From Candidatus Omnitrophota bacterium (GTDB taxonomy: Bacteria; Omnitrophota; Gorgyraeia; JACOVV01), in the NCBI GenBank assembly GCA_023248175.1, contig JAHFFC010000004.1, positions 1 to 15,895 on the forward strand: a stretch of 15,895 nt of DNA, in the 5' to 3' direction. Shown here one piece after another: positions 7,656 through 14,566 of the stretch (its first letter is position 1; every line of letters begins with the position of its first letter). Under the pieces are notes generated by a model. That model had not been told where the DNA came from. It did not search any database and saw nothing but the letters and a program-made list of their open reading frames with translations. Both the position numbers and the translations under genes were made by a program.

Positions 7656-8226
7656 TCCGATTCCGGTGCCGTTGAAGTCATTGGTGGAAGCACTGCTTTT
7701 TGTCAGCGGCTCCCCCGTTACCGTCGAGCAGTTGGTCAAGGCTTTGGAGGGGGTTTCGGCTCATCAAATTCGGGAAGCCCTAGATCAACTTTCCCAGGAA
7801 TACGAAGTTTCAGAGAAGGGGATCAAAATCCTTGAGGTGGCGCAAGGGTACCAGATGGTGACCCGCCGGGAACTGGCCCCGTGGATCAAAAGATTCCTCC
7901 AGCAGACGCCAATGCGATTGTCACGGCAATGTTTGGAGACATTAGCTATCGCCGCTTACCGCCAGCCGATGACGCGGCTTGAAATTGAGCAGATTCGGGG
8001 TGTCAGCGCGGATGGAACCATTCAAACCTTACTAGAAAAAGGGATGATTCGCATCACCGGAAGAAAAGCTGTGCTAGGTCGTCCATTCTTATACGGAACT
8101 ACTCCGTTATTTTTAGAGCGGTTTGGATTAGTTTCGTTACAGGATTTGCCAAAGCTTGAGGAGTTTGTTCAAAAAGGGGAACCGGTTAAGGCTGATGAAA
8201 ATATCTCAGTTGCGCAGCCAAATTGA
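7639..8226 (+). CDS. scpB: Segregation and condensation protein B
   Basis: ScpB is a dimeric winged-helix protein that binds ScpA in the bacterial condensin complex. The 195 residues show the first winged helix (LKSLVEALLFVSGSPVTVEQL, about residues 12-32) and the family core LETLAIAAYRQPMTRLEIEQ beginning at residue 99. IRGV (119-122), GRPFLYGTTPLFLERFGL (147-164) and LQDLPKL (167-173) follow, all diagnostic. The TTG start is chosen because of the strong upstream GGAGG and the family N-terminus; it overlaps scpA by 17 bases. The 3' end overlaps the pheA start by 32 bases, so the condensin pair is physically tied to aromatic amino-acid genes. Confidence 0.95.
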   Translation: MPESTSPIPVPLKSLVEALLFVSGSPVTVEQLVKALEGVSAHQIREALDQLSQEYEVSEKGIKILEVAQGYQMVTRRELAPWIKRFLQQTPMRLSRQCLETLAIAAYRQPMTRLEIEQIRGVSADGTIQTLLEKGMIRITGRKAVLGRPFLYGTTPLFLERFGLVSLQDLPKLEEFVQKGEPVKADENISVAQPN

Positions 8227-9265
8227 CCAACTCGACCAGAAGATCCTGGAATTACTCAATGACAGGGCAGGACTGAGCCGCTGTGTTGGCCAGATCAAGA
8301 ATCGCCAAGGGGCTACTATTTACGTCCCCGACCGTGAATGGGAGATTTATCAACGTCTCCTTCGCTTGAATCGAGGTCCTCTGAAAGGAGAGGCAGTCAA
8401 GGCGATCTATCGCGAAATTATGTCTGGGGCTCTGGCGTTGGAAAAATCACTTCAGATCGCTTATTTAGGGCCGGCGGCAACCTTCACTCATCAGGCGGCA
8501 TTAGAAAAATTCGGCGCTAGTGTTGGTTATGTGGGATTGGATAGTATCTCTACTGTCTTCTCTGAGGTTGAGAAAGGACGCTGTGACTATGGAGTTGTTC
8601 CCATTGAGAACTCCACTGAAGGAGTAGTGAACCATACCTTGGATATGTTCATTCATTCTGACTTGAGAATTTGCTCGGAGATATTGCTGGAGGTCTCGCA
8701 TTGCTTAATGGCGGTCTGTCCGATGAAACAGGTTCGCCGGATTTACTCCAACCCTCAGGCAATTGCCCAATGTCGCAATTGGCTGGAGAGGCATCTCTCC
8801 GGAGTGGAATTAATTGAGGTTTCCAGCACGACCAAGGCGGCACAGTTGGCCCAGATGACTAAAAAGAATTCTAAATCGGCCGCGATTGCAAGTCAGCTGG
8901 CGGCGGAGCAATATGGATTAAAAGTATTAGCCAAGGGGATTGAGGATAATGCCGAAAACCAAACCCGCTTCCTGGTGATTGGCAAGACCATCGCCAAGCC
9001 GACGCAGAATGATAAGACCTCCATCATGTGTTCTATTCAAGATAAGGTAGGAGCGTTATACGAAATGCTAAAAATATTCAAGGACAATCGAATCAATCTA
9101 ACGAAGATCGAGTCAAGACCCTCTAAAAGAAAAGCATGGGAATATTATTTCTTCATTGATCTTCAGGGACATTACGAGACACCCAAGGTAAAATCGGCCC
9201 TTGTCAGGGTTGAAAGGAAAAGTCGCTTTTTGAAAATTCTGGGATCCTACCCGGCGGCCAATTAA
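8195..9265 (+). CDS. pheA: Bifunctional chorismate mutase / prephenate dehydratase (P-protein)
   Basis: The enzyme converts chorismate to prephenate and then to phenylpyruvate for phenylalanine synthesis. It has 356 residues from ATG 8195. An AroQ-type chorismate mutase occupies 1-85 (LRSQIDQLD, R7, R24, K35, DREWEIYQRL). The prephenate dehydratase domain shows YLGPAATFTHQA (90-101), PIENSTEG (136-143) and TRF (257-259). A C-terminal ACT domain follows with GALYEML (286-292) and ESRP (306-309), the usual Phe feedback site. The frame is open further upstream with a TTG at 8156, but those 13 residues (MRSLFKKGNRLRL) do not belong to the family, while MKISQLRSQID is a standard beginning. The start lies inside scpB (32-base overlap), with AAGG 3 nt before it and AGGGGA at 8175-8180, so coupling is likely. 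Confidence 0.96.
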   Translation: MKISQLRSQIDQLDQKILELLNDRAGLSRCVGQIKNRQGATIYVPDREWEIYQRLLRLNRGPLKGEAVKAIYREIMSGALALEKSLQIAYLGPAATFTHQAALEKFGASVGYVGLDSISTVFSEVEKGRCDYGVVPIENSTEGVVNHTLDMFIHSDLRICSEILLEVSHCLMAVCPMKQVRRIYSNPQAIAQCRNWLERHLSGVELIEVSSTTKAAQLAQMTKKNSKSAAIASQLAAEQYGLKVLAKGIEDNAENQTRFLVIGKTIAKPTQNDKTSIMCSIQDKVGALYEMLKIFKDNRINLTKIESRPSKRKAWEYYFFIDLQGHYETPKVKSALVRVERKSRFLKILGSYPAAN

Positions 9266-9269
9266 GACA

Positions 9270-10349
9270 ATGCCGACAGCGCGCTCCAACATCTTAAAAA
9301 TCCAGCCCTACGAGCCAGGAAGGCCAATGGATGATGTCAAGCGCGCCCTGGGGCTTCGTTCTGTCATTAAGCTTGCTTCCAACGAAAATCCGATCGGACC
9401 CTCACCGAAGGCAGTGCGGGCAATCAAGAAATTTCTGGGCGAGATCCATCGCTATCCAGATGGAGGGAGCTATTATCTTCTGGAGAGACTGGCTCAGCAT
9501 TTAAAACTGAGCAAGAAACAGATCATTTTTGGAAACGGCTCGAATGAAATTATCGAGTTGGCCTCCCGCGCCTATTTGAGGGAAGGGGATGAGGTGGTAC
9601 TGGCAGAACCCTCTTTTCTCGTTTACAAATTAGTGGCACAGGCGGTGGGAGCCAAGCAGGTCACGGTTCCATTAAAAGAGTTTTGGTACGATCTGGAGGC
9701 AATGGCGGAGAAAGTTTCCAAGCGAACCCGGATTGTCTACATTGCCAATCCGGACAATCCGACCGGAAGCTATGTCACGGCCGAGAAACTGGGTCGTTTT
9801 TTGAAAAAGGTCTCATCGGATACCCTGGTGATTTTGGATGAGGCCTATTGGGAATTCGTGGACGCGGACGATTTCCCAAAAAGTTTTCGCTATCTCAAGC
9901 AAGGCAACGTGCTGATCTTGCGAACCTTTTCAAAGGCCTACGGGCTTGCCGGGCTTCGTATCGGTTATGGTATCGCGTCACCGGCGATTATTGACGCACT
10001 GCACAGAACGCGTCAACCATTTAATGTCAACAGCGTCGCTCAAACGGCCGCGGCGGCGGCATTAAAGGACAAAGATCACCTAAAAAAAACACGGACGGTT
10101 GTCCGCAAAGGAAAAGAGTTTTGGTATCGCGAACTCGATAGGATGGGATTGGAATATATCCCAACCCAGGCCAATTTTATCTTGGTCAATGTTCGGCAGA
10201 GCGGCACCGCTCTTTTTCAGCAATTGTTGAGGAGAGGGATTATCATTCGAGATATGAAGGCCTACGGATTGGATCAGTTTGTCCGCATCACGATAGGAAC
10301 CCAAGAGGAAAACCGCCGCTGTGTGCGGGCGCTACAAGAAAGGGACTAA
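9270..10349 (+). CDS. hisC: HisC-like aminotransferase, probably aromatic/histidinol-phosphate
   Basis: A fold-type I PLP-dependent aminotransferase of 359 residues. Family marks are KLASNENPIGPSPKA (34-48), NPDNPTG (160-166), DEAY (190-193) and TFSKAYGLAGLRIGYG (219-234), with the PLP lysine at K222; the substrate-carboxylate arginine is in FVRITIG near the end. Sequence places it in the histidinol-phosphate aminotransferase (HisC) group. Its position between pheA and DAHP synthase/tyrA suggests that the physiological substrates are phenylpyruvate and 4-hydroxyphenylpyruvate (or prephenate/arogenate), giving Phe and Tyr; it may also serve histidine synthesis. The ATG follows the pheA stop by 4 nt with no clear Shine-Dalgarno, so reinitiation is likely. 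Confidence 0.9.
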   Translation: MPTARSNILKIQPYEPGRPMDDVKRALGLRSVIKLASNENPIGPSPKAVRAIKKFLGEIHRYPDGGSYYLLERLAQHLKLSKKQIIFGNGSNEIIELASRAYLREGDEVVLAEPSFLVYKLVAQAVGAKQVTVPLKEFWYDLEAMAEKVSKRTRIVYIANPDNPTGSYVTAEKLGRFLKKVSSDTLVILDEAYWEFVDADDFPKSFRYLKQGNVLILRTFSKAYGLAGLRIGYGIASPAIIDALHRTRQPFNVNSVAQTAAAAALKDKDHLKKTRTVVRKGKEFWYRELDRMGLEYIPTQANFILVNVRQSGTALFQQLLRRGIIIRDMKAYGLDQFVRITIGTQEENRRCVRALQERD

Positions 10350-10351
10350 CA

Positions 10352-11368
10352 ATGATTATTGTTTTGAAATCAGACGCGACACAAAAGCAGATAGACCATA
10401 TTGTGGAAAAAGTAAAAGGACTGGGATTAAAACCTCAGGTTTCCAAAGGGGTCGAGAGAACCATTATTGGCGTGATCGGTCCCGAGGATAAACTGAGTGT
10501 TCAACCTCTGGAGGTTTTTCCTGGGGTTGAAAAGGTGATGCCGATTTTAAAGCCGTACAAATTGGTATCCCGTGAGTTCAAGAATGAAAACACGGTTGTT
10601 TCGTTCCCCAACGGTGTCAAAATCGGCGGCAAAAAACTGGTGATGATGGCAGGTCCCTGTTCTGTTGAAAGTAAGCAGATGCTGATTAACGTGGCGAAGG
10701 TGGTCAAGAAAGCAGGCGCAAGTTTCTTGAGGGGGGGAGCTTTCAAACCTCGAACCTCCCCGTACAATTTTCAGGGGCTGGGTGAAGAGGGATTGAAATA
10801 CCTGCGGACCGTTGCTGATGATATGGGACTTTTGGTTGTCACGGAAGTGATGGACACAAGGGATGTCCAATTAGTAGAGAGATATTGTGATATGCTGCAA
10901 ATCGGGGCAAGGAATATGCAGAATTTTAATCTCCTGAAGGAGGTTGGTCTTTCCAAAAAGCCGATTCTTCTTAAGAGAGGACTTGCTTCCACGATCAAAG
11001 AATGGCTTTTGTCGGCGGAATATATTGCCTCGAACGGAAATCTCAATATTGTTCTATGTGAGAGAGGGATTCGAACCTTTGAAGATGCGACAAGAAATAC
11101 GATGGATTTGAACGCAATTCCCGTTGTTAAACAATGGAGCCATCTACCGATTATTGTGGATCCCAGTCATGGAACAGGGAGCTGGTCTTGGGTTGCTCCA
11201 TTGGCGAAAGGGGCCGTCGCTGTGGGGGCTGATGGGTTAATGATTGAAGTGCATCCCAATCCCGAAGAGGCTCTTTCAGACGGACCGCAGTCTTTACTTC
11301 CTGAAAAGTTCCTACAGTTGATGGAGGATTCACGTAAAGTGGCTCACGCGGTGGGGAGGGAAATTTAA
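10352..11368 (+). CDS. aroF: 3-deoxy-7-phosphoheptulonate (DAHP) synthase, type I-beta with N-terminal regulatory domain
   Basis: The enzyme condenses phosphoenolpyruvate and erythrose 4-phosphate, the first step to chorismate. The 338 residues comprise an N-terminal ferredoxin-like domain (about 1-70, starting [10 protein letters not shown]), as in enzymes of the Thermotoga maritima type where it mediates Tyr/Phe feedback, and a TIM-barrel catalytic domain. Landmarks are MAGPCSVES (99-107), [17 protein letters not shown] (126-142), LLKRG (206-210) and DPSHGTG (270-276). Likely metal ligands are C103, H273, E299 and D310. The start has AAAGGGA at 10339-10345 and lies 2 nt after the preceding stop. 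Its neighbours supply the later Phe and Tyr steps, so one transcript couples pathway entry with its branches. KDO-8-P synthase is excluded by the N-terminal domain and context. Gene symbol naming in this family varies (aroF/aroG). Confidence 0.95.
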   Translation: MIIVLKSDATQKQIDHIVEKVKGLGLKPQVSKGVERTIIGVIGPEDKLSVQPLEVFPGVEKVMPILKPYKLVSREFKNENTVVSFPNGVKIGGKKLVMMAGPCSVESKQMLINVAKVVKKAGASFLRGGAFKPRTSPYNFQGLGEEGLKYLRTVADDMGLLVVTEVMDTRDVQLVERYCDMLQIGARNMQNFNLLKEVGLSKKPILLKRGLASTIKEWLLSAEYIASNGNLNIVLCERGIRTFEDATRNTMDLNAIPVVKQWSHLPIIVDPSHGTGSWSWVAPLAKGAVAVGADGLMIEVHPNPEEALSDGPQSLLPEKFLQLMEDSRKVAHAVGREI

Positions 11369-11371
11369 GGA

Positions 11372-12217
11372 ATGAGTACCACACTCTTTCGCAGAATCAC
11401 AATCATCGGGGTTGGCCTGATTGGCGGCTCACTGGGACTTCGGATTCGTCAGAAAAAACTCGCCGATAAAGTTGTCGGTGTTGTCCGAAGAAAGGCATCT
11501 CTGCAGAAAGTGCTGGATTCCAAGGCTGTTGACGAAGTGACCACTGATTTGGCGGAGGGGATCGGCAGGAGCGAAATTGTCGTCATCGCGACCCCGGTCG
11601 GTTCTATCGTCGAGCAGGTCAAGAGTATTGTTCCCCTGGTGAAGCCGGGAACGGTCATCACCGATGTTGGCAGTGTCAAAGCTGAAATAATCAGCAGTGT
11701 TGAGAAAACCCTTCCTAAGGGGATTTTCTTCGTTGGGGGGCATCCATTAGCCGGCTCTGAGAAGAGCGGTGTGGAGAATGCCCGGGCGGATCTCTTTGAT
11801 AAAACGGTCGCGATACTAACGACGACCCCAAAAACTAATCCGCGCGCTTTCAGGAAAATTCGGGATTTGTGGGAGGGCTTGGGGATTGAGGTGAGAGTTC
11901 TCTCCCCCAATGACCATGATTTGATTCTAGCGAGGACGAGCCATATCCCTCATTTGACGGCATTCGCTTTGGTAGCGGCCCTTCAAAACGGAGACGAGTC
12001 GTTTGTCGCTTCTGGTTTTAAAGATACCACTCGGATCGCCGCCAGCGATCCGACGATGTGGAAGGATATATTCTTTTCTAATAGGAAGGCGCTCCTTAAA
12101 GAGATAAAAAGTTTCCAGGTTCGCTTAGAGAAGATCACCAGTCTGATTCAGAAAGAGGAACAGGACAAACTGCTTCAGGAATTGGAGAAAATCCAAGCCA
12201 AACGGGAGAAACTGTAA
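11372..12217 (+). CDS. tyrA: Prephenate (or arogenate) dehydrogenase
   Basis: This enzyme oxidatively decarboxylates prephenate (or arogenate) with NAD(P) for tyrosine synthesis. The 281-residue protein begins with a Rossmann fold, GVGLIGGSLG (13-22); ATPVGSI (73-79), DVGSVK (98-103) and GGHPLAGSEKSG (122-133) follow, and then the all-helical domain with SHIPHLTA (190-197), which holds catalytic-site histidines. It is the short monofunctional type: there is no chorismate mutase and no C-terminal ACT domain, so feedback control probably falls on the ACT of PheA and the regulatory domain of DAHP synthase. The C-terminus is a charged helix. GGGGAGGG at 11353-11360 lies 11 nt before the ATG, 3 nt after the aroF stop. 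Prephenate and arogenate specificity cannot be separated by reading. Confidence 0.95.
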   Translation: MSTTLFRRITIIGVGLIGGSLGLRIRQKKLADKVVGVVRRKASLQKVLDSKAVDEVTTDLAEGIGRSEIVVIATPVGSIVEQVKSIVPLVKPGTVITDVGSVKAEIISSVEKTLPKGIFFVGGHPLAGSEKSGVENARADLFDKTVAILTTTPKTNPRAFRKIRDLWEGLGIEVRVLSPNDHDLILARTSHIPHLTAFALVAALQNGDESFVASGFKDTTRIAASDPTMWKDIFFSNRKALLKEIKSFQVRLEKITSLIQKEEQDKLLQELEKIQAKREKL

Positions 12218-12227
12218 TCCATTAAAT

Positions 12228-12899
12228 ATGTTCTCTGACAGTTTATATCTGTTTTGCAAAGTGATGTGTTGGCTTTTTTTAAAAGTGTGGATGCGGTTTA
12301 ATGTGGAAAATGTTGAAAAGTTCCCAAAAGGGATGGGGGTGATTCTAGCCCCCAATCACGCCAGCTACATAGATATTCCTTGTGTGGGTGTAGCGGCTCC
12401 GCGAAGAGTCTACTTTATTGCGCGGGACGATCTTTTTAGCCATTGGTTGTTGAATTGGTTTATGAGGGTTTTTGCAACCATTCCGATTGTGCGGCGGCAG
12501 GCTGATTTATCCGCCTTAAAAGCGGCGCTCGGGCAGCTTGAGAAGAAAAGAGTGGTCTGCCTGTTTCCGGAAGGGACCAGAAGTCCTGACGGGAAAGTCT
12601 CGGAAGCGGTCGGAGTGGGAGTTGGATTCTTGGCAATTAAAGGGCAAGCACCGGTCTTACCGGTTTACATTGCTGGAACCCATAAAGTATTCCCAAAAGG
12701 AAGCCGGACAATCCACCCTCATCCGGTCAAAATTATTTTTGGAGACCCCATCTATCCTGAAACGATAGCAATGGGAACTCCAGTGAAGGAACGATATCAT
12801 CTGCTGACAGAGCAGGTGATGCGAGCGCTCAAGGATCTGCAGGAAAAGTCTCCGCCTAAGGCGGATCCGCCTAAAGGCGGAGAGCGGATCCGGCGCTAG
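12228..12899 (+). CDS. plsC: 1-acyl-sn-glycerol-3-phosphate acyltransferase
   Basis: The enzyme transfers an acyl chain to lysophosphatidate, making phosphatidate at the membrane. It has 223 residues. A hydrophobic N-terminal helix (about 5-22, LYLFCKVMCWLFLKVWM) suggests membrane attachment. The acyltransferase motifs are NHASYID (43-49, the H-x4-D motif), FPEGTRS (113-119) and PVYIAGT (145-151). The last 16 residues (KSPPKADPPKGGERIR) are coded by a tandem palindromic repeat and are not family sequence, so the gene appears extended by an insertion at its end. The ATG lies 10 nt after tyrA with no visible Shine-Dalgarno. In related gene orders aroA and cmk often lie between tyrA and plsC (from memory); they are absent here. 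LPLAT substrate specificity is inferred. Confidence 0.92.
   Translation: MFSDSLYLFCKVMCWLFLKVWMRFNVENVEKFPKGMGVILAPNHASYIDIPCVGVAAPRRVYFIARDDLFSHWLLNWFMRVFATIPIVRRQADLSALKAALGQLEKKRVVCLFPEGTRSPDGKVSEAVGVGVGFLAIKGQAPVLPVYIAGTHKVFPKGSRTIHPHPVKIIFGDPIYPETIAMGTPVKERYHLLTEQVMRALKDLQEKSPPKADPPKGGERIRR
12849..12883 (+). repeat. Tandem palindromic element at the 3' end of plsC
   Basis: There are two back-to-back hairpins. TCCGCC-TAA-GGCGGA is at 12851-12865 and TCCGCC-TAAA-GGCGGA at 12866-12881. The junction is itself palindromic, AGGCGGATCCGCCT (12859-12872). CGGATCCG (12885-12892) follows just before the stop. A related, decayed copy lies in nusA (3695-3729) in the same frame. It encodes Pro/Lys/Gly-rich residues 207-219 of PlsC. 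The symmetric RNA has no T-run after it, so it is not an intrinsic terminator. It is best read as a small mobile or repetitive palindromic element. Confidence 0.7.
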
Positions 12900-12908
12900 A
12901 GATACAAT

Positions 12909-12915
12909 AAGGAGG
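12909..12915 (+). promoter_or_regulatory. Consensus Shine-Dalgarno of rpsA
   Basis: AAGGAGG lies 11 nt before ATG 12927. It is the fullest consensus ribosome binding site in the window and stands out beside plsC and hisC, which lack one. This fits a ribosomal-protein gene that must be made in large amounts. Confidence 0.7.
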
Positions 12916-12926
12916 AAGTTCAAGAA

Positions 12927-14510
12927 ATGACAACAGAGGTTGAAAACGAAAAAACTCAGGATCAAGATAAAAATTTAGCTCAGCTTTATAACGAAACAAT
13001 CCACGATGTCACCGAAGGAGAGATTGTTCAGGGCAAAATTGTCGGCATCACTTCTCGGGATGTGTTTGTGGATATCGGGTATAAGGCGGAAGGGGTTATC
13101 GCTCTCTCAGAATTTGAGGATCCCAAGGCTCTGCAAATGGGACAAACGATCGAAGTTCTGCTGGAATCCAAGGATACCAAAGACGGTCTTCTGCTTCTCT
13201 CAAAGCGGAAAGCGGATCGGGATATGGGCTGGACGCATATCGTCAGCAAGTATAAAGAAGAAGACATCATCAAAGGGACAGTCATGAAGAAAGTCAAGGG
13301 AGGACTGACGGTGGATGTCGGGGTTGAAGCGTTTCTGCCTGCTTCACTAGTGGCGATCAAAGGATTCACAAACCTTGACCAGTTTGTGGGTCAGACAATG
13401 GAGTTTAAGATACTTAAGATCAACCGAAGCCGGAAAAATATTGTCCTCTCCCGACGGGACGCGTTAGTCAAAGAAATGGAAGAGAAGAAAACGAAGATCC
13501 TGGGGGAGTTGAAATCGGGACAGACCCGGGAAGGAATCGTTAAAAACGTTACCGACTTTGGCGTCTTTGTTGATCTTGGAGGAGTTGACGGGCTTCTTCA
13601 TATCACCGACATGAGTTGGGGACGAATCAATCATCCGAGCGAACTCGTCTCCATCGCTGACAAGATCCAAGTTGTTATTCTCGCTTTTGACAAAGAGAAC
13701 ATGAAGATTTCACTTGGGTTAAAACAGAAGACAAAGAATCCATGGACCCAAGCAACTGAGAAATATACTGTGGGAACAAAAATCCAAGGGAAAGTTGTCA
13801 ACATTGTTTCCTATGGCGCTTTCGTTGAATTGGAGAAAGGAATCGAGGCGTTAGTGCATGTTTCCGAACTTTCCTGGACCAAGCGGGTCAATCACCCCAG
13901 CGAAGTTTTGAAGGTCGGCGATACTGTGGATGCGGTGGTCTTGAGCATTGATCTGGAGAATCAGAAAATGGCTCTTGGCATTCGCCAGGCAGCGGAAAAT
14001 CCATGGCTCAAAATTGACCAGAAGTATCCTCCAGGGACGAGGATTAAAGGAAAAGTCCGGAGCGTCACCGACTACGGCGCGTTCATTGAAGTGGAGGAAG
14101 GAATTGATGGGCTAGTTCATATCTCGGATATGTCTTGGACACGGCGTTTGAACCATCCGGGAGAAATCCTAAAAAAGGGCCAGAAAGTCGAAGCAGTGGT
14201 GTTGTCAACAGACGGTCTTAATCAAAAGATATCCCTGGGAGTCAAACAGTTATCTCTGGATCCATGGCCTGATTTAGTAACCCGCTATCCGGTTGGAACG
14301 TCGCTGGAAGGGAAAATCAGCAAACTGGCGACGTTTGGTATTTTTGTGGAGATGGAGTCGGAGTTAGAGGGTCTAATTCACATTTCTGAGGTGGAGGGTT
14401 CAGGCCCACTGGAGCAGCGCTTCAAAGCGGGCGAGATGGTTAGTGTACGGGTGATTCGTATTGATGAAGAAAAGCGACAAATTGGATTGAGCATGAAGGG
14501 AGTGAAATAG
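12927..14510 (+). CDS. rpsA: 30S ribosomal protein S1 (six S1 domains)
   Basis: S1 binds mRNA on the 30S subunit and helps initiation on structured or weak-Shine-Dalgarno messages. The 527 residues hold six S1 (OB-fold) repeats at about 30-95, 112-178, 198-267, 283-354, 369-441 and 456-525. Domains 3-5 are closest to one another, for example DFGVFVDLGGVDGLLHITDM, SYGAFVELEKGIEALVHVSE and DYGAFIEVEEGIDGLVHISD, each followed by a W-x-R/K-hydrophobic-NHP motif. Domains 1-2 are the divergent ribosome-binding pair. Length and layout match full-size Gram-negative S1 (E. coli about 557), unlike the short Firmicutes version. It is preceded by plsC, as in several uncultured lineages. Confidence 0.97.
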   Translation: MTTEVENEKTQDQDKNLAQLYNETIHDVTEGEIVQGKIVGITSRDVFVDIGYKAEGVIALSEFEDPKALQMGQTIEVLLESKDTKDGLLLLSKRKADRDMGWTHIVSKYKEEDIIKGTVMKKVKGGLTVDVGVEAFLPASLVAIKGFTNLDQFVGQTMEFKILKINRSRKNIVLSRRDALVKEMEEKKTKILGELKSGQTREGIVKNVTDFGVFVDLGGVDGLLHITDMSWGRINHPSELVSIADKIQVVILAFDKENMKISLGLKQKTKNPWTQATEKYTVGTKIQGKVVNIVSYGAFVELEKGIEALVHVSELSWTKRVNHPSEVLKVGDTVDAVVLSIDLENQKMALGIRQAAENPWLKIDQKYPPGTRIKGKVRSVTDYGAFIEVEEGIDGLVHISDMSWTRRLNHPGEILKKGQKVEAVVLSTDGLNQKISLGVKQLSLDPWPDLVTRYPVGTSLEGKISKLATFGIFVEMESELEGLIHISEVEGSGPLEQRFKAGEMVSVRVIRIDEEKRQIGLSMKGVK

Positions 14511-14566
14511 GGATTATCGGCTAATTCGTTCGGAAAACATTTTTCTGTATTTAAGTATTGAGAATC
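14511..14566 (+). other. rpsA-tyrS gap, nothing clear
   Basis: This 56-nt AT-rich gap is the largest inside the gene block. I see no terminator hairpin and no promoter with both hexamers. TATTTA near 14547 could be a -10 but has no -35. tyrS may be read through from rpsA or have its own weak promoter. Confidence 0.4.

Noticed and set aside
8156..8194. Upstream TTG start for pheA
   Set aside because: The extra 13 residues are basic, non-family, and lie deep inside scpB; ATG 8195 gives the standard chorismate mutase N-terminus.
11449..11910. Minus-strand open frames inside tyrA
   Set aside because: Low-complexity Ser/Thr-rich translation, no family motifs, antisense to a strongly conserved gene.
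14558..14566. TTG start for tyrS
   Set aside because: Only three codons before an in-frame ATG; no ribosome binding site favours it.
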